This document shows, piece after piece, positions 11,057-22,770 of a stretch of DNA of 64,000 bases. The DNA is taken from NCBI GenBank assembly GCA_017311315.1, contig CM029666.1, positions 1,003,941 to 1,067,940 of the forward strand. Direction: 5' to 3'. Source of the DNA: Dendrocalamus latiflorus (lineage: Eukaryota > Streptophyta > Magnoliopsida > Poales > Poaceae). A model generated the notes under the pieces. The model saw only the letters and a list, made by a program, of their open reading frames with translations. It ran no database searches and was not told where the DNA came from. Positions within the stretch are counted from its first letter, which is position 1. Each line of letters starts with the position of its first letter. A program made the position numbers and the translations under genes.

Positions 11057-11274
11057 GAGTGTCTAAACAACATTCGACTGTTTTTGAGAACAAAAACAGT
11101 CAGATTTTGAACTGTTAGATAGAGATCCAACGCCCTAGATCATTTTTTTTGGAGGGGGTCATTTTTTTTGGAGGGAAGCTTGTATGGGTGGATCCGTTGG
11201 ATGGGAATCTAACGTCCCAGGTCAATCTAACTATTTTTATTCTCAAAACAGTCGAATGTTGTATAGCAATACTC
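11057..11274. mobile_element. MITE, GAGTGTCTATACAACAT family, copy 2
   Basis: Terminal inverted repeats of about 40 bases start GAGTGTCTAAACAACATTCG on the left and GAGTATTGCTATACAACATT in reverse on the right. The interior is closely similar to the copy at 10146-10374. Confidence 0.75.
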
Positions 11275-12841
11275 TAAATAATTAACCTTGAATGTAAGTA
11301 TCCCGGTTGGTTGCGTTTAACATATATGGAAGCATGCAGTGGAATCTTGCTAGGTTAAACAAATGCATTACGTACTTAACACAGCTAGCTAGCTGTTCCA
11401 TTCATGTGGTGCGATTCATTGAACATGTTAGTGAGATCGAGCTCAATCTGCCTGGGTGAGGGCGGTCTGTCATTCAGTGAACATGCTTAATCCTGTGTGG
11501 TCTGCTTGTACAGTTGCGACAAGCGCTCATGTCCTGTCGTTGCTAGACCAATCCTGGTCAATGACAAAGCTTAATATGATCATCTCATCACCGATCAAAA
11601 GCAAATGGCAGTATGTTAAACAAAGCATATATACAGACTGACTCCCAACCACGGCTGGCTCGTTTCAAGCAATGCCCGCGGCCATCATCTTGTTCAAACT
11701 AGACGGTGCGCGCAGTACGTGATCAGGCCGTGCAGGTGCAGCTGCTGCGCTGATCATGCAGCATGAGGCAGCTGGGTAACTGGTAATGCAGGCAACAGGC
11801 AGGCAGCCACTAGCTAGGCTCGCCGTGGCAGCAATTGGTACAAGTAGGATATCTTCCTCGATCTTGAAGGAGACGACGACGACGACAACTGAGAGGAGAG
11901 GAGAGCAGACCAGAGGAGAGAAGGGCATCGATCGTGTGGTTGTAAAAAGAGGAGGGATCAAGCAACTACTGTATTTGTGTGGCAAGCAACTACTGTATTG
12001 CAAGATGTACTGTACTACTGTACTTACCCAGTTAGTGTGGGTCAGACCAGCTCGCTCCGGCCTGGTCTGGTGTTGCCGTGGCGGGGCACAACTCTGATGT
12101 TCTCGCTGTATTAATTTGTGTGAGTTTATGGATACCAATCACTAGCTGGAGTAGTGCATTTACCTACTAGTATTTGCTTCTGCACTGCACAGGGTTTGGA
12201 CTTTGGAGGAAGAAGCTACAGCCTACAGGCAGCTAGCTGCTTGTGGAGGCATGGCTAGTACCAGTCTTACTACTAAACATTGCCACTTACTGGTGTTGCT
12301 TACTAAGCTAGTGGAGTTGCATGCATGTATGCATACATGATACATGGATCCCCAAAGCCCCAAGTAAGTCCAGCGAAGCCACCAGGGCTTAATCAGAGAA
12401 TTAATTAAGATCAACAGAGCGTGGTCGGTGGTGCAGTTCCTGCATGCACGGAGCCCGATGAGGGAGTAAATTAGCAGCAGCACGTGCAGCTGGCCTTCCG
12501 CCACGGACGCCGTGCCCCGCCAATCCTGTGCATATGCACGGGCAGTTTTTTTTAAAGACTTTGGACGGTTTTTTTTTTTAAAAAAAGAGAAAGTGTGCTA
12601 GCGGTAGTATTAACGCAGGAGCAATGTTGATTACTAGAACAACACTTTGGGACGTCCTGCTGCGCCATCAGATCTTCACTTCGTCTACTGTAATCCGAGG
12701 TCGTCCGATCCGTCGAGCTTCACTACTTTGAATCTCCAGCATCGTCGTCTCAACTTGTTATCTGTTTCAGATAAAATTCAGAAAAAAAAAGGTTTAAAGT
12801 GTTATGTTAATGGATTATTTATTGGTTTGGCTTTGCTCATC
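11275..12841. other. Intergenic stretch, no gene recognised
   Basis: Mixed-composition sequence with several short frames on both strands (for example at 11665-12138, minus) that show no recognisable protein pattern. A GAC-repeat and GAGAG-rich patch lies at 11869-11925. Confidence 0.4.
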
Positions 12842-13057
12842 TTAGACGGATCCAAAATTTTCTCTCGTCTCAAGCTGATCCAAAATTTTCTCAACATACT
12901 CCTGTTGAGACAACCACAGTTTTATTAGGATTTTATCCCTGTGTATCTTTATGACCAAAATTTTCTTTGCTATTCCTAAGTCTTTCGTATCAAATTGATG
13001 ACTTAGTAAACCCTTCAAAGCAATCACATCATGTATGTGCTTTGTAGCAATTAGCAT
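12842..13057 (-). pseudogene. Ty1/copia reverse-transcriptase fragment
   Basis: The minus-strand peptide has the copia reverse-transcriptase segment after the catalytic aspartates: MLIATKHIHDV, then LLSHQFDTKDLGIAKKILV, then LWLSQQEYVEKIL. In full elements this follows a YVDD-type motif and precedes RNase H. Both neighbours are missing, and homology stops at a short duplication (GATCCAAAATTTTCTC, twice at 12848-12893). It is a relic without function. Confidence 0.85.
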
Positions 13058-13278
13058 AACAACGCATAATAATAGGAAATAAATGAAATATCATCTAGGT
13101 GTTGAATATATAAACACAACAATCATACTCACATGGCCTGCAGCCAATCCGCGACATGTAGGAGCCAAAACGCTGGTACCATTGACTTGGAGACTGTTTC
13201 AATTCATACAATGATTTTTTTAACTTGCAAACCGTGTGCTATTTTTCAGGTTTAGCGAATCCTTCTAACTGTTGCAAA

Positions 13279-13743
13279 TAACACCCTCAAACTTTACTTC
13301 AAAGTCTGTCTAGCATCCCAACTATGAAATTAGACATTTAACTCCTCAACCTTTGCAATCCAGTTCAAATAACACTCTGACGTGATTTTGAATGGTGGTA
13401 TTGCCCGCTTGGCGCAATGAGTAGATAGTTTACCACGTAGAATAACACGTTGATCAAATTTAGATGAATGACAGGTGGAGCCCATAAAACATTCTCTCCC
13501 AAATCGAAACAGAGAGGGGAACTATAAGGGGCGGTGCTCATGGAAGCACGAGTTCAGTGGGAAAGAAGCCCTTATGAACCTTACATGTTACTGACCCAAC
13601 TTGGCCAGCGTGTCATCCTATATGGCAAAATCACTCCGCATTATAGTGTTATTTGAATTGGATTACAAAGTTCGGAGGTCCAATGTCTGATTCCATAGTT
13701 AGGGTATTGAACGGACTTTTAAACAAAATTTAGGATGTTATAA
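13279..13743. mobile_element. Mutator-like foldback element with long inverted repeats
   Basis: The first ~110 bases (13279-13390) are a diverged inverted copy of the last ~120 (13625-13743). Matching pieces include CAACTATGAAATTAGACATT with AATGTCTGATTCCATAGTT, and TCAAATAACACT with AGTGTTATTTGAA. Long terminal inverted repeats with a short unrelated core fit non-autonomous Mutator-like elements. A 9-base target duplication was not convincing. Confidence 0.65.
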
Positions 13744-13867
13744 TAAGTATCTATTCCTGGATGAAAAGACATCCATATATCCATCTACCTATTATATTAC
13801 TGAAACAGGGTTAAAAAGAAGCTTTGGCGTCCGCTCCGAGAGAGAGGAAGCGATCAGATGAGAAGAA

Positions 13868-14110
13868 GGGGCTGTTCTTTTCAGTTTTTTGCTTCAACTT
13901 TTGGCTTTTCTATAATAACTAGCTTTTAAATGAAGTGTCTTTTCAAGATGAGGTCTACTAGTTAATTGTAATACATACTGTACCGACTTCATTTATATCG
14001 ATAAAAACCGCACGTGAGTTTCAGTTACTTTGTAATCTCTCATATGAACAACTCAAAAACCAAAAACTGCAGCCAAAAACCATAAGCCGCAGCCAAAAAA
14101 AACAGGCCTG
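13868..14110. mobile_element. MITE, GGCTGTTCTTTTCAG family, copy 1
   Basis: The left end GGCTGTTCTTTTCAG...GCTTCAACTTTTGGCTT pairs with the right end GCCATAAGCCGCAGCCAAAAA...ACAGGCC-type sequence. Related copies are at 25418-25651 and 50738-50978. The shared ends read (C/G)CTGTTCTTTT outward. Confidence 0.6.
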
Positions 14111-15610
14111 AAATTAAACTAAATTATCAAGCGGTGAATGAATTAATCATAGCTAGGGACAGAAAAGACAGTGCCCGAAAAAGAACAGTTCCTTTTCGCT
14201 TTGCAGCATACTAAAAATGAGCAAAATATACAGGTGCAAGAGATCAGAGCGAGATTAGGAGGCCGACCAGCCGGTTGGGGCCGTAGGGCCGTGAAAAGCT
14301 AGCAAGAGGTCGATCGATATGATGCTACTGGCCGGGGACTTGACCGGCGGCCGGCCACTTATGACTTATTCCACCCCTGTCACTCTGCTCTGCTCTGTTC
14401 TGCTACTCTCTCGTACACCACAACATATAAAACATCAGAAGAGCAATGTAATGTACGTATAGCATGCATGCTGCATGCGCCTAGCTGATCGATCAGGCTG
14501 GTGTTCAGTCTGCAGTAAAACATGGAACACTGAGAACAGTTCAAGGCTCATTATGTGATGGAAGTCTACTGTGGTCAAGATAATTCATTGTTTTTTGCCA
14601 ACTTAACTTGAAATGATATACTTTGTATTATCATGAAATACTTATTTGTGTGACTGTGTCTATACTTATGTTATTCTATGTTTCTATTATGGCAAAAGGA
14701 ACTTATGTTATGTATGGTACTTGTAATCTTCGTGTGAACCTATGTGTTCTTATTGTGGCTTGTATGAATTTATCATTTACGTATGATTTATATTCAACTT
14801 ATGTATGGCCAGTGTGTATCTATTCCTTTTTGTTTTTGGGATATTCGTAGCTGTATGGTGGTTCTGCAGGCTTTCTGATTGGTGCATTGCTCAGCAAAAT
14901 TTCTTTAATGCTGCCATCAGAGGTTACTTATGTATGGCCCAGTGGTATGCATTGCTCCAGTTTGGAAGACCAGTAGGTGATATTCAGTTTGATATTCAGA
15001 TGCCTTTGTTCTGTGTTTACAAACTGATGTGCCTGGCAGTGCCAAAACTGCCACTTGATCAACACTGGATGATCCATAGTTCAGTACTTGGGTTAGTAAA
15101 CTGGTTCATTCATTGAAGAATGAATCGGAGACCATGAAAGTGGTAAGATTTTCCAAACGAAAATAAATTGTAAGAATTTTCCAGATAGATGCAAGCATCG
15201 GTTGCAATTTTTCATGCAAAATATTTGTCAGTCTGAAATCTGAGCTAAATGTTCGTGGATTAGATGGTAATTTGGTATATCATGGTCCTGGTCGCTTACT
15301 GTAAGCTTTGCACTTGGATTGTTGAAGAATTATGCTCAGTTGTCCTTGTGGATTAGCGATCACTTGTTCACTTTGTATCGACCCATACAGAGCAAAGTAT
15401 TCTTTATGACAAAGCTCATGACATGCATTATCTATCTGTTGAGCTCTCCTTGCAGAAATGATTATGATGCAGTGATGCACTACTTGCATTGGATGAAAAT
15501 AACCACCAGTACACTATGTTGAACTTATTTTGTGCAGAAAAATTATGTTGAATGTATCGTTCTATATGGGTGTGCTATCCATCTATATTATTTGTTGTTC
15601 AATTCGAATA
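14111..15610. other. Intergenic stretch with unrecognised short frames
   Basis: AT-rich DNA. At 14620-15540 there are several short plus-strand frames and phrases such as TGTATGGCCAGT and TGTATGGCCCAGT that repeat within about 120 bases. TGCAG acceptor-like sites at 14865-14869 and 15452-15455 could mark decayed exons. I do not recognise any protein. Confidence 0.4.
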
Positions 15611-15615
15611 TGTCA

Positions 15616-15766
15616 AGTATCTACCCCGATGTTACCGTTTCCGAAAATCCATATATTTCGAATTCGTATCCGGACTGACCGTATTCGATACCAAATCCGA
15701 AAAAAATAGGTTAAATTATAGTATAGGCAATATTCGTTCGAATCCAACCCGATTGCACCCCTATGT
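15616..15766. repeat. Dispersed hAT-like repeat, copy ending in CACCCCTA
   Basis: Contains CGTATCCGGAC, CGTATTCGATACC and ends GATTGCACCCCTA. It belongs to the same family as 6455-6770, 16196-16292 and 42095-42525. Confidence 0.5.
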
Positions 15767-16189
15767 GTGTGTGCATAGGAAGACTCTTTTCTACTCCCAG
15801 GCATAGTTACTCTCCATGTCGTGTCTCACAACATAGGGAGTATTTTACATAACAGATAGTATGTATGTGTAGTATACGAGTATACAAGATCATCTAGGTG
15901 GTATGTACATTTTTCAAAAGTGGTATGTATACTTTTTCAGACATACTCCTTGTTATGTGCGTATATGAAAGTATTTGTAAAATGCGCTAAAACTATAGGT
16001 TCCCTTGGAATTTTTAATGTGGTTCACATTGGAGTATCTTACAATTAGTATACAAGTATACCTAAAATGATAAAGAAGTATTTCAAATTTGTTTAGGTAT
16101 ATATCAGAGGTGAGAGTAACTACACCCCAGGAGTGGAAAGTATTTTCCCCCTCTCTCTCTGTATGTATGTGTGTGTGTGTATATATATA

Positions 16190-16292
16190 TGATAGAAATT
16201 GTTAATCGGATGAAAAATCTATACCATATTCGTATCCTATCGAATACGGTAATCGGATAATACGGATAATTTGTATCCATTTTTCACCCCTA
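16190..16292. repeat. Dispersed hAT-like repeat, second CACCCCTA copy
   Basis: The unit reads from GATAGAAATTGTTAATCGG to CCATTTTTCACCCCTA. The inverse of this unit is found at 42101-42180. The left side is cut by a (TA)n run at 16176-16189. Confidence 0.55.
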
Positions 16293-16749
16293 CCTGGGAA
16301 TACATACTTACACTTCCAATATATCACTCAAACGAACATGTTATACCTTTTTATCACTTTCGGTATACCTAAATACTAATTAATTATAAGATACTCTAAT
16401 GTGATTTGGTTGAAAAATTTTATCGGAGTCCCTTTTTTTTTGTTATTTACGTTTTTCCATATATAAAAGCAGTATGTATACAAATTATACTAATAAAAAG
16501 TGAATTCTGATAAAACTTTTCATCAAACTCACTTTGGAGTATTTCATAATTATTATTAGATTATACTTAAAGCATAAAGAGGTATAACAATATTATTTAA
16601 GCGGTATATAACAAGTAGGAGTACGTACTCTCAGGAGCATAAAATTATTTTCATATATATAGTAGCTTCACCATCATATGGTTTCCCCACTCCTCTCACT
16701 CCTATATCGTTCCGGGGATAAAGTAGAGCCTGCATCACGCACCTCGCTC

Positions 16750-17230
16750 CTTTTGCTCCTGTCTCGCGTACGCATCTCTCCCTCACTTTCCCCATCGCTT
16801 GCCCCTTCCTTCTAAAAACCACTTTTTTAGATACTACTATTTATTTTCAGTCAAAAGCCATCAATTGCTGCCAAAAATCATTCACCGTAGCCAATATGAA
16901 CCGCACCTATTTATGCCAAACGCGTGCCATTGCAGCTTCGTCTTAGGCCATGTTCGTATTGGTTTTTGCTTGAAGAAGCTATAAGCCAATATGAACATCT
17001 GGTTTCTCGAAACAGGTTCTCTGCTTCTCTCGCCTCCGTCTCGTTTTGAGGATAAGTTCGGGGGTCATAGGTGCATCATGTACCCTATTTCTTTCGCTCC
17101 CGTCTCGCACACGTATCTCTCCCTCAGTTTTTTTTGCACCACTTGTCTTTTCATTCTAAAAGCCATTTTTTCATCCGTTACTATTTTTTTAGATAAAAGA
17201 TATCAACAAAAGTCAGTATAAACGCTTCTT
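16750..17230. repeat. Direct duplication around CTCCCTCA
   Basis: About 75 bases at 16757-16831 (CCTGTCTCGCGTACGCATCT onward, ending in CTTCTAAAAACCACTTTTTT) recur in diverged form at 17099-17173. The space between holds a CTTGAAGAAGCTATAAGCC-type MITE-like segment. Confidence 0.5.
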
Positions 17231-17409
17231 AATATTCCCTGGCTAGATACTATATACATTCTTTAATTTGCTAGTGGTTGGTGTGCGTCGTCGATGCTTC
17301 TAAATCAACCCTCCCTTTTCTAGTGTGTCACCTTGTATATGCTATTCTGCTCTGCTCGAACAATCTGTACTCCATGTACAGTATGATGAATGTACATGAT
17401 AGATCTCAG

Positions 17410-17910
17410 TTAAGATTGTAAAAAAAGTTCGAGACTCATAAGCTACTTGAGTTTAGTTTGTTCTATACTTGATTTGAGCTCGATTTGAATTTTAAATGAG
17501 CCGAACTCAAGCTTGATCTCAAACTCACGAGTTTCACTGAGCCGAGCTCAAATAGCTTGCGAGTCTCGATTCGAACTTAAATAGTGATACATATTAACTC
17601 TTAACGAGTTTACCAGAACCGAGCTCGAGCTCGAACTTTTCTTATTATTGAAAATGAGTGTATATTTGAATTATTTTGACTGTTATCGAATTTACTCGAG
17701 TCGAGCTCGAACTTGAATGTTTTTTATTATTAAAAATTAGTGTATAATAAGTTATTTTAATTGTTATTAAGCTTCAACTAGTCGAACATGAGTCGAACTT
17801 AGACCGAACCGAACTTAAGCTTAGATCCAGACTCAAACTCTAATTCGAGTTCAGCTCGAGCTCAATTCAAATTTCTACCAAGCTCAAACTTAAAAGACTA
17901 GCCTCGTTTA
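17410..17910. repeat. Degenerate GAGCTCGA-rich repeat
   Basis: About 500 bases dense in overlapping palindromic words (GAGCTCGAGCTCGAACT, CGAGCTCAA, CTCGAGTCGAGCTC). No coding potential is seen. It resembles a low-complexity plant repeat built from AACTCGAGCT units. Confidence 0.7.
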
Positions 17911-18829
17911 CAGCCCTAATGCCAGCCATCGTAAACCTGTGCAAGCTCGCATGATTGATATATTATATAATCTATATTATTGGCCACTGAAATCTGCAGT
18001 GTTGTCAACAGGAATACAGGGTAGTAGGACATGCATGTCTTTTGCAGAGAACTACCACTCATTTTTTACGGCTATAGATCAACACCCTTCAGTGGTTGGT
18101 TTGGCTTCGTTATTTTGATTCTCTTTATAAGATTTATTTTATTTTATTTTGGTAACATGTTCGTATTATATCTTATAATATCTGATCCAAACTGATCTAA
18201 ACCGAGGTCTGTTACGCATAAAAAGAAATATCATATTATGACAACTCACTTTTGACAGGCTTTAGATCAACTAATTCAGGATAATCTGCTTGCTGGTTCT
18301 TGGCTAGGTTAATTACAAGTTACCAGATCCCTAACAACAGTAACTTGACTGGCACTAGACTACTAGTTATCACCAGTAAGAAACTGACATCTCCAACACA
18401 CCGTCCTTTTGACAGCGCTATCTGTCTCACGAACAGTCCCATTATTATCCACAATTCTGCATAACAAAGGGATCAATTAAGTTTGGCAGCTCAAACGTAA
18501 ATTTTGAGACGGTTCTTGTGACAAATTATTAGCACCCGTCTTGTTATAGACTAATCTATAAATGAGTTACCTTTTCCTCAAAATTTAGTAATAAACATAT
18601 GATTATCCTGGCAAAAAAGTACACATAACTAGCTAAGTAGCCTGCATGCAGATTTAGTTCCTAGCTAGATTTAGAGCGGAGTAGTTATATAACAAGTGAG
18701 TTGTCTAGCTCCTTATGCACCGCTAGCATCGTCCGTCCGAAAAACGAACTTTAAATTTCCATTCCTGCATTTATATATAGTAGTTGTATTATCGGAAAAC
18801 TATCATGATCTTGCCTTGTTGTCTATTCG

Positions 18830-18879
<50 letters not shown>

Positions 18880-20030
18880 CTGGATGTCTATATTTTGCTA
18901 CGGATAAAAAAATGTTATCTTAACATGTTGAGTTGGTATTGTTAAGATCAATCTGTCCGGCCCACATCCTCGATTGCACCTCTGCGTTGAGCCGCGTCAT
19001 GCCTTCGCGCATGCGGTAGAGCTTTATTTTTTTCTTGTTAGATAATTTTTAAGGCGATGGATTTTTTGGTAGATTGCTTTGTCTGTTTTTGTTAGATATT
19101 TTGTAGGGAGATGAATGAGTTGGGAGGTGCGGATGAACTATCATCATCAACTCTTTCTTTTAAGTAGTAGAGATATAATGACATACTATTTAAATATAGT
19201 TTTTATGTTATTTAATTTTCGTTTTCCATTGCATGCGACAGTATTGGCCCTCTTCTTCTGGGCTATGCATTATGACTTTTATTTGTACTTTTCAAGACTA
19301 CAACGGACGGCGGAAATACCAACGTAGATGACACATATGGTTTTATGGTTGGAAACCGCTTAGAGAATCTGGTTTAAGAAGCTGTCCCGTTTGTTTTAAC
19401 TTTCAAAGAAGTTAAAAGGTAAAAGCTAAAAAGAACAAACTAATATTTCTTCCGAAGAGATAAACCCTAATATATGTAGCTTTTGTCAGACAGTTCACAC
19501 ACTTTTTTCCCATGTGAACCCTTTTCAACATCCGTGTATGCATGCATGCATGGTCCCAGTAAGCGATCACTTTTAAATGTTTTGGTCTGAATCCTACATG
19601 TTTAGCATGGATTTTTCTTGCTGTTCTTCTGAATTTTTTCAGACATTTTGCCATCCTAGCGTACTAGGGTGCTGTTGACCTGTCACTTTCTAGAGCTATA
19701 GGCAAATGACCACGTCGGTGATCTAATTCTCGGGAAATAATTGGCCAGAGCAGAAAATTTCTTATAGCATATAAAAATATAAAGGAAACAAAAGAGAAAA
19801 TTAAATCTTTTTTTGTTTCCAAGCATTGATACACCTACTTGTTTACTTTCTCTAGTGAATCCCTTGACCTTGCTATGGTAAGATAACTTATTATTTTAAA
19901 TATTTAACAATGAGTGGTGTTAACCGCTAAGGCACGTCATGATTATCGCAAAGGCAGTACCTCTTGACACTAGCTGATAAATTTAAAAATGTATCGAAAA
20001 AAGCATCCACTAATTTTTTAGTTGTTGATG
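17911..20030. other. Intergenic stretch with a (TA)n microsatellite
   Basis: AT-rich with no recognisable gene. A TA run of about 36 bases lies at 18839-18876. Short frames at 18696-18923 and 19115-19327 have no homology I can identify. Confidence 0.4.
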
Positions 20031-21212
20031 CACTATCATTACAGACGTTTTTTTGAACTGTCTGAATTTATGTGCCAGTGATAATCGAAGGTTATCACAT
20101 ACGATTTGTGAGCTGTCTGTGATAAATACAACACAGACGGTTTGTAACTAAAATTGTCCATAAAGAACACTATTACAGACGGCTTAAACCAAAAACTATT
20201 TGTGATACTCACATATCATAGACGATTTTAGCTACCAACCGTCTGTGATGGGCGAGTGTTACAGCTAGATGTCCTTGACACCCGCCGTCGTCGGCGCCGA
20301 CTTGAGCGCCGTCTTGGTAGCTAGCTGTTTCCGTAGCGCTTTGCATAGACTTGCGTGCCGTCTACTTCGTAAGGGCCATCAGGGTCGGGGTCGAGAAGGA
20401 GGACAGTAAGGAGGCTGGAGAGATTTTGAGCACGGCAGAGGATGGATTTGGGTGAGTATGTATAGGGGAGGGAGAGGTAGGAGTGGAAAATTTTTTAGCG
20501 GAATGGGCGCAGGGACAAAGAGGTGGAGCTACAATCCATGGGGTGGGGATTGATGGATTTCTATTGGCTGGGATTGGGTTGGGGAGGATCGACAGGCCCA
20601 ACAATTAGGGATATATAATTATCATAGATGGTTTAAACTACAAACCGTTTGCGATATATAATAATCACAGATGGATTGAACCACAAACCGTCTGTGATAC
20701 ATAATTATCGAAGATAATATGTATATACCAGTGCAATGTAAATAGCTAGTCTCAAAAGATAAAATAGTAAAGTTCTATATGGTTTATATATACTCATTTG
20801 AAAGATTTTGATGAGATTTACAACTTAAAGTTGAGGTGAAACCCAAATTCCAAAGGGAAGATCGAAAATTTTGGCAAAAATAGAAATCAAAAACTTGTGG
20901 CGCAAATTTGGCGCTAAAGATGGCCGATTTTGGAGGTCTTAGAGGGCGACGGGCACAAGCGGGTCATTTTTTTGGATTGGGCCCCTCGTTAGCTTTTCAA
21001 TGAGTATAAAAATATCGAAAATGGATACCATCACTTCACAGACGATGCTCACCATGAACCGTCTATGATATTATCTCTTCACAGATGATTTTTAGCGCTG
21101 GCTACAACACAGACGGTCTCTAAACCTATATCGTCTGTGATTGTAATTAACACCGACGGTTTTGGTGAACCATCGTGATGAGTCGTCTAATATAAGCCTT
21201 TTTATAGTAGTG
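20031..21212. mobile_element. Non-autonomous CACTA (En/Spm-type) element
   Basis: The left end is CACTATCATTACAGACG; the right end, in reverse, is CACTACTATAAAAAGGC. Both begin with the CACTA signature. Subterminal repeats of CAGACGG(T/C)TT occur many times in both orientations near each end (for example 20128-20180, 20619-20710, 21040-21160), as expected for transposase-binding sites. No transposase is present; the core at 20280-20600 is GC-richer with a proline-rich minus-strand frame (20362-20604) of doubtful value. Expected 3-base target duplications are not exact (ATG and AGT). Confidence 0.75.
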
Positions 21213-21567
21213 AGTGTCTAAAAGGAAAAGATGGGTAGTTAGTGTAGATGGATTTTTGAGAGGATTAGTGCTTCATGTTTTTTGCTTGAGAAGCCTTAGC
21301 AGCAGCAGCGAACACTGAGATGCCGTTTGCACCATCTGCTAAAGCCCTGCAAGATGCGTACAAACACATAAATTGAGTAAGAGAATGATATTTAAATTTT
21401 GGAATATTGAAATTTTGTGAAGCTCCACAATACAAACATTATGCTCATTGAAAGAAATGAAAGCAATTGGGCTCTATGACTTACGAATGTCAGACGACAA
21501 AGGCACAATACAGTGGCACAACACAAGACTCATGACCTATAGATTGATAAAGTAATGATCTCTTGAA

Positions 21568-21873
21568 TCAGGCAACCACACTAAGGGTGTGTTTGGTTGC
21601 CTGAATCTCCTTCGTCCTGGATGGGTGGATCCGTATAATCTGAGAAAGAGCCTGTTTGGTTGCCTGTATGAGCGGATGCAAAAATACGCCCTCATCCTGG
21701 ATGGGTGGATACGCTCAAAATGAGCTTCACTAGCCATCCTGGATGAGTGGATGCAGTGTATCTTATGCGGTCCCACGTGTCAGCCTCTCAGGTTTGGTAG
21801 ACTGCATCCGCTCATACAGGCAACCAAACAGAAGCCAAATGTGTTTGCCTGATTCAAATGTGTGGTTGCCTGA
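21568..21873. mobile_element. Foldback element with nested perfect inverted repeats
   Basis: A perfect 27-base inverted repeat occupies 21654-21680 and 21803-21829. Outside it a perfect 14-base pair (TCAGGCAACCACAC at 21568-21581 and its complement at 21860-21873) forms a second shell. CCTGGATG(G/A)GTGGAT is repeated three times directly inside. The GTGTGTTTGGTTG wording is shared with the Harbinger-like element at 5122-5753. Confidence 0.65.
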
Positions 21874-22005
21874 AAGGGATAAAGGGAAGGAGGCCAACCG
21901 ATGTAGAAAAGAAGCCAAATGTTGGATACCAGTCTCTCTGCAATAATGAGAATGCAATCAGCATCACTGCAAGCGATATATAAAACAACAAAGCGCAGGC
22001 TCAAA

Positions 22006-22227
22006 CAGGGGCGGACGCACAGTTTGAGCAGTGGGGGCCTTGGCCCCCACTCAATTTTGTTAATCACGTATACCTCCTGGATTTAATTTATATGGGCCCC
22101 CAGTCCACAACTCAGCAGGCCCCCAGTGGCCCAGTGCGGCAGCTGGCAGGACGGCAGGCCGGCAGTGCCTTCTCAGCTACACGTAGCAACATGCCCCCAC
22201 TCAATTTTAGTCCTAGGTCCGCCCCTG
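22006..22227. mobile_element. hAT-type MITE with perfect 8-bp target duplication
   Basis: The 222-base element has perfect 11-base terminal inverted repeats, CAGGGGCGGAC and its complement. It is flanked on both sides by the identical octamer GGCTCAAA (21998-22005 and 22228-22235). An 8-base target duplication and CAGGG termini define the hAT superfamily. It encodes nothing. Internally GGCCCCCA-type motifs repeat. Confidence 0.92.
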
Positions 22228-22421
22228 GGCTCAAAGCATATACTCATCACAACAAGTAAATAAACACATGACGATCAACACATGACGCCATTCCAAGTGA
22301 TTCTTATCATAGGATATAATTTATTTCACCAACTCATAAAAAATATTAGTCCTATAAATTGATTACCATTAATTACTAAAACTTACCATTAACATATAAT
22401 AGAGAGTCTAGATTCTTCATT

Positions 22422-22770
22422 GGGGGGGGGGGGGGTGGCTATAGAGGGAGGCCGGGGCAGCGGGCGGACCGGTGGTAGGCGACGGGGCAACGAGGCGGCG
22501 GTGGCGATGCTGGCTTGTGTCGAAGGAGGGCGGTGGGCGATGAAAGTCTGTGGGGGGTGACAAGAAGCGACTAGCAATTAGGAGGTGGTGGGCGGCCGGA
22601 GACAGAGAAGGAGGGCGGCGGCGGCGGCGGGAGGTGGAGATGTGGCAAAGAGAGGAGGAGGTGGGAGACGGCGGCGACAGAAGAGGGGCTAGTCGGGGGG
22701 GGGGGGGGGCACGGGGCGGCGGGGTTGGCACAGGCGTGGGAGGCAGGAGTGGTTCCATTGGGATAGGGCA
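22422..22770. other. GC-rich segment bounded by two poly-G runs
   Basis: A 14-base G run (22422-22435) and a 16-base G run (22694-22709) bracket a GGCGGC-rich segment. The minus-strand frame (22417-22824) is Pro/Ser/Arg-rich and looks compositional rather than genic. Its origin, perhaps transposon-captured GC-rich DNA, is unclear. Confidence 0.5.

Noticed and set aside
13380..13450. tRNA-like phrase (GCCCGCTTGGCGCAATGAGTAGA)
   Set aside because: No cloverleaf or B box was found and the site lies in the core of the Mutator-like element.
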